Shown piece by piece: positions 33,755 through 44,674 of a DNA stretch of 64,000 nt. Within the stretch, counting starts at the first letter, position 1. Each line of letters opens with the position of its first letter. A program made the translations under genes and the position numbers. The notes beneath the pieces are model-generated. The model was not told where the DNA came from, searched no databases, and saw nothing but the letters and a program-made list of their open reading frames with translations. The DNA comes from Narthecium ossifragum (taxonomy: Eukaryota; Streptophyta; Magnoliopsida; Dioscoreales; Nartheciaceae). The stretch is from contig OY986965.1 in NCBI GenBank assembly GCA_963920575.1, forward strand, positions 27,321,342 through 27,385,341. Reading direction: 5' to 3'.

Positions 33755-33974
33755 AAGGCCCATTTGATACTATGTTAGAAAAAATTTGGTTATGAGGGAA
33801 TAAGATTAGATGGGATTAGAAAAAATAAAATTAAAAAATAAAAATAAGAAAATTTAAAAAAGAATGTGATAGGTGGAATAATAATAATCTCGTAATCATT
33901 ATTTTCATGTTTGATGAAAAAATAAAAATAAGAAATGAAGTGAAATTATCCCCTTAAATCCGAACCAAACGACC
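33755..33974. mobile_element. Tourist/PIF-Harbinger-like MITE, diverged copy 2
   Basis: Starts AAGGCCCATTTGATACT and ends AACCAAACGACC. The body shows GATTAGATGGGATTAGAAAA and ctcgtaatcattattttcat, as in copy 1, but is much more AT-rich. Confidence 0.55.
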
Positions 33975-34189
33975 ACTCAGTCTTCGTACTAACAAGACTT
34001 AGAATTTTATTATTTTACACTTGAATCAATCAAGTCTCGAATGCATCTTAACTAGCAGTCAGGATTCAGAAATGCTACAAATGCAAGTTGGATGTGATCA
34101 GCAGCAGGTTATGTCAAATTTTATCATCAAAAGTACTTGAAAGAAGGAAAAAAAAATCAGCAAAACAACAAGAGATCGATCCATGGTGA

Positions 34190-34428
34190 TCGAGGTGACT
34201 GCAAAGTTGATTGGAGATTTCCTGATGGTCACGATCTAATGAAAGATGAGTCAATTTGGATTGGATCCCGATCGAGGACCAAAATGGGAACACGCTTTCT
34301 CTTTCACATTTGGTCCAATCTGCTTCTTTACTGGAAGGGGTTAAGATTAGTATTAATTCACTATTATTAATCAGTTTTATATTATGGAATGTGAAAAGTT
34401 ATGGGATGATGAGTCATAGGTACTGGAG

Positions 34429-34432
<4 letters not shown>
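34190..34432 (+). repeat. Duplicated WRKY-cluster intergenic block, third piece
   Basis: GATCGAGGACCAAAATGGGAACACGC and TCTTTTTCACATTTG-like anchors align with 44995-45060. The right part (34316-34432) matches 1561-1700. It is cut by the (AT)n tract and the MITE at 34471. Confidence 0.65.
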
Positions 34433-34470
<38 letters not shown>

Positions 34471-34472
<2 letters not shown>

Positions 34473-34955
34473 ACCTTATAAGGAGCAATAACGGTTACAA
34501 CCGTTTTCCTTCTATTAATTTATTTACATGTATATTTTCCTAAGTTAACTTTATATATTTTTATCATATTTCCTAGGTTTATTTTAAACTAATACTCACA
34601 TATGCCCCTGGCACAGTTTTTAGTTATTACTAATATAAAATTTTAACAAACTTCTTGTAGTTTGTCTGGTTAGACGGCTATGTTGACCCGTAGGTGGTCC
34701 GGGGTTCGAAGGTTGGTCGTAGCTTTTTGTTCACTGCCACCATAAAACATAGCTAATAAACTATAAAAATATTATAAGTCTAACTTAGGGTATATAAAAT
34801 AATATATAAGTTTTAGCATAAGATAATATTAATAGAACTTAGGTTGATTTGAATTAATGCAGGTTTATATAAAGCAAACTTAGGAAATATATATAAAGAA
34901 ACTTAGGGGATATGAATTAATGCAGGTTTAACCGTTATTGCTCCTTATAAGGTTG
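34471..34955. mobile_element. MITE of about 485 bp, inverted ends CAACCTTATAAGGAGCAATA
   Basis: The left end (34471-34495) and right end (34931-34955) are perfect inverted copies over about 25 bp (CAACCTTATAAGGAGCAATAACGGTT). Flanks are AT repeats, so the target duplication cannot be read. Inside, 34665-34735 contains GGGGTTCGAAGG, which resembles a Pol III B box, next to TCTGGTTAGACGG, a possible tRNA or SINE remnant. Confidence 0.75.
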
Positions 34956-34999
34956 ATATTTTAAATATACATTATATAAGATTGATATAATCATAAGCC

Positions 35000-36847
35000 G
35001 GGATATAACTTAAGGCTTATACATACTTAAGGCTTATAACCCAAAGCTTAGGAAAGCTTTTCCCGATATCCCGTGCTTCCCCTCTCGCCAACAGCCGTTC
35101 TCTCGCTTCTCATCCCCCAGGGTACCTTCCTCCGCCCCTTCTCCCTCCCCGATTCTCCGAGCTACCGTCGTCCTCCTTCTTCCCGTTGCCTCTCCCTCTC
35201 TACCTCCGGCTTTGGCCAAGGCCTCTTCCCTCGAGCCTCGACCCTCCGGCGTCGCCAGATGCTCGCGATCTCTCTCCCTCCGGCGCCCCTCGCGATCTTC
35301 TCCCTCTCATCTCTCTCCCTCCGGCGTCGGCAGATGCTCGCGATCTCTCTCCCTCCGGCGCCCCTCACGATCTTCTCACTCTCATCTCTCTCCCTCCGAC
35401 GTCGCCAGATGCTCGCGATCTCTCTCCCTCCGGCGCCCCGCGCGAACTTCTCCCTCTCATCTCTCTCCCTCCGGCGTCGCCTGATGCTCGTGTTCTCTCT
35501 CCCTCGCATCTCTATCCCTCCGGCGCTACTCGGGATCTCTCTCCCTCTCATCTCTCTCACCGCGACGCTGCCTCTCCTTCTCTACCTCCACCGTCGGCCA
35601 AGTCCTCTTCCCTCGAGCCTCCGGCCTCCCCTTCTTCCACTCCCCCGACCCCGTTCCAGAGCCTTCGTGCAACGTCGTCTCCCTCTCCCTCCAAACCTAG
35701 CGCTAGCCGAAGGTCGACGACAAGGATGGCTGGAGATCTTGACGCCCTTCATAGAGATCATAGAGATCTCACCTTCATCTGAGGTAGGTAGTGGAGATGG
35801 GTTCCTCAACGGCCGCAGCGACAGTCGCGGAGGTGGAGAAGGGGCCTCGGTAGCCCGAAACTTGGCGGTGTAGATGCAGGAGTTGGCGTAGCTGTTGTCC
35901 AAATTGAACCCGTCGGCGAAGGAGTTTGTGCTGTAGCCTCGCCACCGCTGCCGCTCCGCCAATCCTGCCTCACCGTTGCCGACGCCCCTCACGGCGCCCC
36001 AAGTAGCCTCGCCACCGCTGCCTTGCCATCGTCTCGCGCCGACGCCCCGAGTAGCCTCGCCAGTACCTCTCCGACCGCCTGTAGGCCCCTATCACATCTC
36101 CTTGCCCGTCGCTAGCTGTTCTTCTTCTTCACTCTAAACCCACCGTGCCACCACCTCGAATCAACGACGGTGGAAGCAAGCAGCCATCGTGGACGTCGCC
36201 TCTCCTTCTTACCTGTGAGTGCAACTGCTTCGACTAATTGATGGGTTTTGCTTCAATTTCTTTGTTACGTTGAAATTTGGGTGCATCTGCTTCGATTTGT
36301 TGCAGATTTTTGGTCAAATTTGGTTGGGTTTTGCTGCGATTTCCCTTTCTATTTCCTCTTTTGTATGGTTAAAGCTGATTTTATTTTTCCTCTTGATCTC
36401 TAATGCACCTCTCTAATCGCAGAAGTAATCCTCTCCATTCTTAAGAACGGTTATTGAAGAAGTATGGGTACCAACAGGCTTCTTCTATCCAGAATGATTC
36501 TTCCAACCATTTTATCAGCATCATCAGCAGTCTCCTGCTTCAATGGTTTGGACTACTCTGCTTTCCATATTACTGTTTTGGGTTTTCTGGCTCTCATGTG
36601 TCAATTCTTTTTCTCCTGCAAATCCTCTGCTTCTGTTTCTTCTTATCCTCCTTTATAGAGATTAGTAATCTGCCCCCAAGTCCCAAGATATAAGTTTTTA
36701 TGACATTAAACTACTGAAATCTTACATTTGCTTGCATTTACTCTTCTGCTGGTGTTTATTCAACGGTGTATTGGAATGTGAAACATTGTCAGAGTATCTA
36801 CCTTATAAGCACTGTGATCAAAACCTCAATGAAGTATGGAATGTATC
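35000..36847. other. GC-rich to mixed stretch with minisatellite, no certain gene
   Basis: Apart from the 75-bp minisatellite there are GC-rich segments (35560-36200) with repeated cgccgacgccccgagtagcctcgcca-type motifs. 36210-36660 resembles intron or UTR sequence (T-rich, with ag/gt signals). No domain recognised. Confidence 0.35.
35251..35550 (+). repeat. GC-rich minisatellite, 75 bp unit, about four copies
   Basis: GTCGCCAGATGCTCGCGATC or near copies start at 35251, 35326, 35401 and 35476. The 75-bp period is divisible by three, so three plus-strand frames and one minus-strand frame are open and encode 25-residue repeats (RRRQMLAISLPPAP and others). Confidence 0.93.
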
Positions 36848-37366
36848 TGTCACGCCCCGGCCCAGAAAACCCATCCCGGACCGGGACACGAGGGGGAAAC
36901 CTACATCTACTGAGAACCAACAGCTGAGACAGTTATAAAAAAAAAGACGGAAGAAAAGTTAACGTCTACTATAACAAAACGTTAAGTACATCAGAGTTAT
37001 AAAAAGTTACAACATTTATAGTTTAACAAAAAGAAAATTACATCTTCAGGGGTCTCCGCAAAAGCACAAACAAAACCGTCCTGGCCCTCAAACATGATCG
37101 GTTGGCGACGCGCTGCCGCAGGACGAACACCGGGGGCCCACAGGAGAAGCACTAGTACCTGCACCTGCAACAATACGGTCCAGGTAGGAATGAGCCAAAG
37201 CTCAGGAGGGTTCTACTCTACGACACTCGCAAGGAAAGGCGACCCCAACCGTACTAACTCTGTGCCAAGTACCGAGGCCTGCCAAGAACCCCATAAATCC
37301 CGTCAATAACCCGAAGGGCACCTGTCCAAAGTACGTCCTCCGATGGCCACTGCTCAGGGGTGCTCC
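36848..37366 (-). mobile_element. Gypsy-type LTR end running into the assembly gap
   Basis: Begins TGTCACGCCCCGGCCCAG, the reverse complement of the common plant gypsy LTR terminus. It continues with GACCGGGACACGAGG and sequence (ggtaggaatgagccaaagctca) similar to 20300-20340 in the chromovirus LTR. The other end is lost in the N run. Left flank GTATC. Confidence 0.65.
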
Positions 37367-37566
37367 NNNNNNNNNNNNNNNNNNNNNNNNNNNNNNNNNN
37401 NNNNNNNNNNNNNNNNNNNNNNNNNNNNNNNNNNNNNNNNNNNNNNNNNNNNNNNNNNNNNNNNNNNNNNNNNNNNNNNNNNNNNNNNNNNNNNNNNNNN
37501 NNNNNNNNNNNNNNNNNNNNNNNNNNNNNNNNNNNNNNNNNNNNNNNNNNNNNNNNNNNNNNNNNN
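37367..37566. other. Assembly gap (200 N)
   Basis: Run of N of exactly 200, probably a fixed-size scaffold gap, so the true distance is unknown. Confidence 0.99.
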
Positions 37567-37672
37567 GCTTGTACCTGGAAAGCTTGTTCCTGGAATGGTT
37601 TGCTTAAGTTATATATTAAAACCATGCCCCAAGCATACAGTTAATCTTGTATGTTTTGGTGTTTCATGTCAC
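37567..37672. repeat. Inverted repeat, left arm (106 bp, at the gap edge)
   Basis: Exact reverse complement of 39918-40023 over 106 bases. It starts at the first base after the N run, so the arm may extend into the gap. Confidence 0.95.
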
Positions 37673-38921
37673 AATTTATGATTTTGTATGCTTCATGTCT
37701 TCTGATCTTGTATGCTTCCTTTATGTTGCCGCAGTTACAGTTAATCTTGTATGTTTCATTTATGCTGCTGCAGTTACAGTTGATCTTTTATGCTTCATTA
37801 ATCTTGTATGTTTCATTCATGCTTTTCATTCATATGTAAAGTCTCATTAATGTTGTTTTTCATTCAGGATTTTGGATGCCCTCAGTTGCTGCAGTTAATG
37901 AAGTTGTCAGTTTAGTTCCTTCCAAAAGTTAAAGTTAAAGGCCCTCTAGAAGTTGCTGGCAGAAGTTGAAGTCAAAGGCCCTCTAGAAGTTGATTCAGGA
38001 TTTTGGATGTTTCTGAATGAACAACTGCTAACTTTTCTTTTGTATGCTAAACTTTAATGTACTGGGCCCTCAATGTGATGGAGTTGGTGTTACAGGACTA
38101 CAAAAAATGCAGTAATTTTGTTACAAGACTATAGAAAATGCAGCAACCATGCTGAATTTTTGAGGAAATGCAGCAGACATGCTGAATTTTTGAGGAAAAA
38201 GCAGCAGGCATGCTCAATGTTTGAGTGGTTGTTGCTGCAACACTAATATCATCAGTTAAATAGAAATTCTAGTCCAAAAGGAAGAAGTGAAAGATGGAGA
38301 CAGATGCATGAGGATTCTCAAAGAACAACTTATGAACTAAAGATTCTCAAAGAACAACTTAATTTGCACTATTAGTAAACAAAACCATAGACAAATCAAA
38401 TCCATAGATGATATCCAACACTTATCAACTGAAGGAAGCTAAGTTCATTCTTTTCCATTGGTATGGGTACACAAGTTACAAAAGAATACAAAAATGTCAT
38501 CAGTTACATGCTATGTTTCATACAGTTGCTTCTTTCTGCTTCTTTTTTACAGTTGGTTCAAAAATCATACAGTTTCTGAAGATACACAGTCATCTTGCCT
38601 ATTGGCTAAAATGAGAGAAACTTCTTCTCTCGCTGACACAACTAGCTCCACGGGGCAATTTCTCTCCTTCTGGACAAGCAGGGACTTCATCCAAAACATC
38701 AGCAAGGATCACAGGGACATCAAACTTAAACAGTTGGTCACATCAAACTTAAGCAGACCATTCAAGGTACAAGCTAAAACAGAGTGCACCAAGAAATAGA
38801 GTGCAAGAAATTCTTGGTTTGAAACAAAATCTGAATGGCACGACTCACTCTCCCACGAGACCAAAGCTAAAACAAAGAAAACAGTAGTCAAGCAAAAAAC
38901 AAAATGTGAGATCCGTGCCAT
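37673..38921. other. Non-coding, locally repetitive stretch
   Basis: Short direct repeats include AAAGGCCCTCTAGAAGTTG (about 37940 and 37975) and tttcattcat/cttgtatg modules. A diverged piece of the inverted-repeat sequence occurs at 38737-38775. No gene seen. Confidence 0.4.
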
Positions 38922-39035
38922 CTAGGTATTGGTGGCCCTCGCGTAAATCTGTTGGCTGGCATGTGCAGACACCATTCTGATGGAACCCCTGGCCATTAAA
39001 TCTTTGATCGCCCTCTCGGCCGATGATCCATTAAC
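38922..39035 (-). pseudogene. RPS25: Last exon of 40S ribosomal protein S25 (eS25), probably part of a pseudogene
   Basis: After an acceptor (CTTCAG at 39036-39041, minus strand) the exon encodes [20 protein letters not shown] and [17 protein letters not shown], then TAG. This matches the C terminus of eS25, a small-subunit ribosomal protein (usual form NGSLARRAI.DLMARG.IRMVSAHSSQQIYTRATNT). Changes at SLARR (to SSAER) are unusual for such a conserved protein. The Lys-rich N-terminal exon is not found, and only a degenerate upstream piece lies at 40172-40270. The exon family call is secure; loss of function is inferred. Confidence 0.8.
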
Positions 39036-39041
39036 CTGAAG

Positions 39042-40171
39042 ACAAAATAAATTCCAAGTTAAAACAATAGGAGTAAGGATATAAATAACGAGTTAAGACA
39101 TGATGTAGGTTTGATCACAGTAAAACAGTGACTAGTAGGAGAACTCGCGAAAAGTGCAAGATATGAAGTCAGAAAGAGAAGAAGTCTCTTGTTCAAGTAC
39201 CAACAATGATAAATTATATTAGGAAAATGATGTAACAAATTTGGACTGCGCACGGGAGAAAAATTGACCAAGGGAAAGGATACGAATTTCACTAAGAACA
39301 AATCAAAAGGGTGAAGACATGACTAAGCTATCGGCATAGGATTGCAAGATAGGAGAAGAAGATGTTGGATGGGATAACAAGTAATAGTACAAGAGAAGAA
39401 GAAATCGGAGAGGCAGGGGTGTAGAGATAAGGGAGAAGAGTTGGTGCTAAAAATGGTAGTTGGGAATGTCACTGGTAGGAGGAAGATAAGCTGCCATTGT
39501 CAGAGAATGGGCCGCAGAAAAGACAAAAAGATATAAATTTTATGCGCGTCTAATAGCCTTAACAAACAAAATTACTTGGGACGGTCACCAGGAGGCCCGG
39601 AGCCAAAAGGCCTCGATGGAAACAATAGCCTTGGTTTCTATACATACATTAGACTCAAATTAACAGCAATCCTCTTTAAGCATCATTTTCTCAAATACTT
39701 TTGAAGTTTTGACAAAGAATTGTAGAAAGAATAAAATGATGCTGCATGAAACTTACCAAACAAAACAAGCATAGCAGGACATCTTGTTTTAATTTAAGAT
39801 GCTAGTAAAAAGCAAAGATGTTAAACGGAACAACTTCCATTTGATCAAACAAACAACAAAAATGTAGATTATGCACATCTAAAATATCACCTGTGGCTTT
39901 CATGGTACTTCAGTAGTGGTGACATGAAACACCAAAACATACAAGATTAACTGTATGCTTGGGGCATGGTTTTAATATATAACTTAAGCAAACCATTCCA
40001 GGAACAAGCTTTCCAGGTACAAGCAGATCATTGATGATCGGGCATGGTTTTAATAACTTAAGCAGACCATTCCATCCCACTACAAAATTAATGTTTTCTG
40101 AGCAAAATACACCAGAAAAAAGATCAAAATGAAGTTGTATTCAGCAAAAACAATGCAGCCATGCATAATGG
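39042..40171. other. Putative intron or flank of the eS25 remnant
   Basis: AT-rich, without a recognisable gene. It contains the right inverted-repeat arm (39918-40023) and a short direct repeat of its end (40036-40076). Confidence 0.4.
39918..40023. repeat. Inverted repeat, right arm (106 bp)
   Basis: Exact reverse complement of 37567-37672. Confidence 0.95.
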
Positions 40172-40270
40172 TTCTATACCTTAGCAAGCAGGAGGGCATC
40201 CAGTAAACTTTGCTCCTCAGCAACTTGTGGAAAAGTCTCACATGCACCACGGCCCTTGTCAAAACAAGAG
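40172..40270 (-). pseudogene. Degenerate upstream exon piece of eS25 (tentative)
   Basis: On the minus strand, TTTGACAAGG and then CACAAGTTGCTGAGG followed by GCCCTCCTGCTTGCTAAGG|GTATAG resemble the eS25 segment LFDKATYDKLLSEVP..ITPSVLSDRLR, with small indels and a following donor site. The similarity is patchy and the frame is broken. Confidence 0.35.
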
Positions 40271-40689
40271 GGAGGTCGGCGATGGCGAAGACGAGGGAGG
40301 CGAGCGACAGAGGGCAAGAGGGAGGTCAGCGATGAGGGCAGGTGGGAGAGAGGCGACGGCAAAGACAAGGGAGGCAAGCGAAAGAAAACCTCCCGATAGT
40401 GGCTGGGTTGTCCAGCGGTCGCTCCTGATGCCGACGCAGCCGTTGGACTGGATCGGGAGAGGAGACACCGCGGGAGGTCGGAGTAGGAGGAGAGGGGTCG
40501 CCGTCGGAGGTCGTGATAGGAGGAGAGGAGAGGAGGCGAGCCCTAGATCGGGATCGGGGAGGAGAGGAGGCTGGGAATAAGGTGAGAGAGGAGATGGGTA
40601 TAAGTTTTAATCTCAGCCCTTGATCAAGGCTGAGATTAAGGGCTGAGATCATGTGTCAAACATTGTGTTAAACTATGTGTGAGCCGATC

Positions 40690-40690
<1 letters not shown>
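40271..40690. other. GC-rich low-complexity stretch
   Basis: GA-rich (gggaggcgagcga, aggagaggag) with open frames on both strands and no domain. The palindromic segment CTCAGCCCTTGATCAAGGCT lies at 40612-40640. Confidence 0.4.

Positions 40691-40692
<2 letters not shown>

Positions 40693-40743
<51 letters not shown>
40693..40743. repeat. (AT)n microsatellite
   Basis: Uninterrupted TA run immediately before repeat M copy 3. Confidence 0.95.
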
Positions 40744-40744
<1 letters not shown>

Positions 40745-40746
<2 letters not shown>

Positions 40747-41060
40747 GATGGTTTTCAAAACCAGTCAAGGAATTAAGGGGGCCACATGGTAGAAGTATTA
40801 TCTTCCGGTTGATGATCTCTTAACTTTTCATAAATTAAGGGGTTATTAGCACCGCTTTTGGGTGCATGTCATATCCATCTCCAATCAATGGGCACACCAA
40901 CTGGATGTCCATCAAAAGTCACTCCGCGGTTTGGTTGAATGAACCGCGTTGAGAGCATGAACCTTCATAAAGAAACGTTTCGTACAAGAGTAGATACATT
41001 AGTCTTCTAGCCAGCTAAGTACGTCTTCCTATTATGTGAGAGATCCATAGTCACAGCTAC
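40745..41060 (+). repeat. Dispersed direct repeat M, copy 3, with shared continuation
   Basis: AATGATGGTTTTCAAAACCAGTCAAGG to TTAGCACCGCTTTT, then GGGTGCATGTCATATCCATC and on. Collinear with 16030-16380. The continuation at 41765-41810 (GAGTATTAATGTCAGTCGCA) is separated by a MITE-like insertion. Confidence 0.8.
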
Positions 41061-41079
41061 GGGGAGTTCGAAAAAAAGA

Positions 41080-41765
41080 CATATTTAATTGCTGAGAAGT
41101 GAGCTGGAGTGAAATGACTTTTTAAAAAGTGACTTCACTAGAGTGATTTTCTGAGATTTTTTGAGTTCTGGTGTTTGGTTGGTGCTTGAAGTGGAGATAT
41201 GATCACCCCCAACGGTGAACAATTTCAAGAATTTTTAATAATTTAATATTTTATGTTAATAATTTTAATAATTAAAATTTTAATATTTTAATAATTTTAT
41301 ATTAAAATATTAAAAATAATACTATGTTAGATTACGTGGACCAATCACGAGGTGACATGTGACATGTGGGATCCATCTATATTAATATTTCATTACAGTA
41401 TGATATTATTAACATTATTTGCCACTTAAAATATTAAAATTAAAACATTAAAATAATATTTTAATCTTAAAATATTAATAATTTAATAAATTTTAAATTA
41501 AATTATTAGAAATAATATTATTTTGGATGACGTGGACCAATCACGAGATGACACGTGATATGTGAGACATACTTATATTAATATTATTAATATTATTTCC
41601 CACTTCAAATGCCACTTCAACTGGCTTCTCACCAAAAAGACCGGAAGTCGAAATGGGAAATGGCAGTTTTGGCTACAGTGACTTGAAAGTGGGGCTGAAG
41701 TAACTTCAACTCCACTTCCGAGCAACCAAACACCTGAAATGGCTCGGAAATCACTTTTTATAGTG
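41080..41765. mobile_element. MITE-like AT-rich insertion with internal duplication
   Basis: Interrupts the copy of the 16380-16410 sequence. The right end ...CCGAGCAACCAAACACC mirrors the left end of the 8228-8500 repeat. Two direct copies of GACGTGGACCAATCACGAG lie about 195 bases apart (41335 and 41529) in alternating AT-rich sequence. Boundaries are approximate. Confidence 0.5.
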
Positions 41766-41849
41766 AAGAGTATTAATGTCAGTCGCATCCCATGTTGTTG
41801 AACTTTGAACTTTAAAATTTCAGGTTTGATTTTGTGTGTGTGTGGGGTT

Positions 41850-41869
41850 GGGGGGGGGGGGGGGGGGGG
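41850..41869 (+). repeat. 20-base G run
   Basis: A GT-rich stretch runs directly into 20 G, then CGGGGCGCCCC. Its length may be unreliable in the assembly. Confidence 0.85.
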
Positions 41870-41884
41870 CGGGGCGCCCCACAC

Positions 41885-42484
41885 TATGTCAATAAGTAGA
41901 TATATAGAATCACTGAAGTGAAATAGTACGCATGGTACGTATAAGTTCTTTCGTATTATATGTATGCCAATATATATATATAAGCCTATCCGCCCTCCTC
42001 CTTGATGTATGATGCTTGCGTATACGAATAAGAGACAATTGATATATATATATTTAGAAAGGATCATATGGTTGTACCTGTACCTGTGCAGTAGATCAAC
42101 TCAGCCACACCATATATTGCCTCCCACATGAAATTTAAGAGAGATAAACAAAGCCCAACTTACCGCCATGAATTATGATGACATGCATCATATCACTTGC
42201 ATATATATATATATAGAAAAACTATAGGGACACCAAATTAAATTAAATTAAATATTCTTGTTAATTTACTGTAATATTATCCATCTTCTCGGCATCTTCT
42301 CGTTCGATTCAAGAAATTATATATAATGTGATACTGCTTCCAAGCGTCTTCGTCCACTCTCTATGTATATATATGCGTCTGTCTATAAATCTTCCCTCAA
42401 ATTAACTAGGATCGATGGAATCATAGAAGACCTTCAAATTAAGCTAGCTTTTGACACAAAGAATTAGAGGATTTAAGTAGATCG
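41885..42484 (+). promoter_or_regulatory. Promoter and 5' leader of the WRKY54/70-like gene
   Basis: Conserved with 28040-28684. TATA box TATAAAT at 42384-42390, about 95 bases before the ATG. Includes the palindrome GCATGGTACGT and AT-rich tracts. Confidence 0.7.
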
Positions 42485-43667
42485 ATGGATTGCGAGAGAG
42501 CGATCCAAGAGCTCTCCCAAGGCTATGAGCTCGCCACTCGCCTTCAGCCCTTTATCGAGGGCGGTGATGATGGCCGGACTGAGATGGCCAAGGCCCTCTT
42601 CGACCAAGTCCTGCTTACCTTGTCCATGTCCATCTCCATCTTGACGTCTACCAAGACTCCGGTGGTCGCCGTGGAGGCCAAGTCCCCGTCCAGTAGTACT
42701 ATTGATGATCAAGCAAGCAGCGATATTGTTTCCGCCGTCAGGAAGGTCGCCGGAGATCCGAATTTTAAGAAAGATCACAACAACAAAAGGTAGATACTGA
42801 TATTTACATGCACCAGATCAGTTTTGAGAAAAATATTAAAGAACAAAGTGCATTCTAATTTTTTCAGCTCAATTTCCTTGTGCTGCGCGCAATTTAATTT
42901 TTTTCTCTGATCTTTCTTTAGGAGGAGGAATCATAAGAATTCATGGGGCAAAACCACATCCGCACCACATGACGACGGTTATCAATGGAGGAAATATGGG
43001 CAAAAGACAATTCGTGAAGCCCAGCATCCAAGGTACGAAATTAATTAGTTACTCACATACGTATTAATCTCACTTAATTTCGATCGATCTCTTTACATTC
43101 AATAGCTAATTAACCCATATATATAACATGTTGTTCTGTTTTGGCAGATGCTATTATAGATGCACCTACAGCGATGAAGGTTGCCTGGCTACGAAGCTAG
43201 TCCAGCAAAAGGACTGTTATGATCAGGATAATAATTCACCTGTATTCTTTGTCACTTACTTTGAGCAACACACTTGTAAAAGCAAGGCGGCAGTCTCTAC
43301 TCCCCAAATTATAAAGGACGACTGTCCACAGAGAGGGGCAGACCTCCTCCTGATCAGTTTTGAATCAACTGGCAATCTGATCAAGATGGCCGAGAACTCT
43401 ATCCAGCTGCCATCAGTGGATACTACTAAGCAGCAACAAGACTACCGCAACCTTCAAACAGATGCACGCTTTTCATCTGATCATCGTCCTGTCAAGCCGG
43501 AGCTAACGACGGTCGCGTCTTCGCCGGTGAACAGACCTACTAGTGCTGCTGCTGGTACCGAGGTTATGTACATTTTGGAAGAATCTGGCGTTGAGGACTT
43601 GTTGAACAGTTTATTATTGGCATCGGAGCACGTTGACATGCATGGAGATTTGAGTAACTTTTATTAG
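42485..43667 (+). CDS. WRKY transcription factor, group III, WRKY54/70-like
   Basis: Exons 42485-42789, 42922-43032 and 43148-43667 (GT-AG, phase-2 introns) give 311 residues. The N terminus AIQELSQGYELATRLQ is typical of WRKY70/54/46-type proteins. WRKYGQK is at about residues 124-130 in DGYQWRKYGQKTIREAQHPR, and the domain intron splits the final Arg. The zinc finger is C-X6-C-X28-H-X-C (RCTYSDEGC to EQHTC), departing from the group III norm C-X7-C-X23-H-X-C: the first loop is one residue short and the second is extended, as in the monocot subgroup often called IIIb. The broken sister copy keeps X7. Arabidopsis members act in salicylic-acid defence and senescence control; that role is inferred here. 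Next downstream is the WRKY55-like gene, same strand. Confidence 0.93.
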
Positions 43668-44674
43668 GTGAATGGAAGCCGATGATTTGGCTCTGTAATC
43701 CACCTAGCTAGCTAGCTAGCAAGGCGCATGTGATTTTGATAAAATTAATTAAGAGGATGAAATTCTTTGCTGTTAAGTGTGATTAATCTTGTAGCAAGCA
43801 AGCACTCTCAGGACTCCTTTAATCTGTCGTTGAAGAATTAATGGAAATCTCTTTCAATCATGTAAAGCAAATTATATAAGGGATGCAGAAAATAACCAAC
43901 AAAACAAACAATGCGGTGAAGAGAGAATCTCTTTCTTTCAACTATATATAGGTAGTGTCCAACTTGTATATATGAGACCCAAAAGCCAAAAAGAAGGGAC
44001 ACCGGACACGTACTCTTCAAGCAATCTCACAAATTAAGAAGAAACTGATTGCATTTCGTCTCGTTAATTATTGGTTCATGAAAGAAAATACGAGGAGATA
44101 GAAATGAATCGAAACCGTAACTCATGATGTTAGATTAATTATTCTACCCAAAAGAATTATTTATGTGCTTTCTACATTTGCATGTGACCAGTTGCATCCA
44201 TGTCTTTTTTTCTTTTTCTTTTTTTGTGTTGCAAGTTTGGTTATAGCAGAGCATAATTAATTGGGAGAGTGGGCCCTGAGATGCATGTGAACAGAAATCT
44301 AAACATTTCCATGTGATGGATTCTAGCATTCTAAACAAACATTTGATCCGCCTTGGCCAGCTTAATTAATTGTCTCATATATCATAAACATATATAGTTA
44401 TTTTAAAGGAGACCTATACTAAAACCCAGAGTAACCATGCATCATACAAAAACGTAGCCTATGATAGATCATAATGCCCTCAATTTCTAAACGAATTGAA
44501 AGTTGCTACATCGATCTCATCTGCAGTCTACCTCCAAATAATGGGCATACATACATATATATGAACCCCCCCCCCCCCCACCCCAATACATCAACCTACA
44601 CAATAATATATATAATTCACTCCAGCTAGCTGTATATAATCATGTCAACTTGGTAGTTGGCCCTTGGAAAATTC
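43668..44674. other. 3' flank of the WRKY54/70-like gene
   Basis: Non-coding, AT-rich, with a C run at 44569-44580. No gene seen. Confidence 0.55.
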
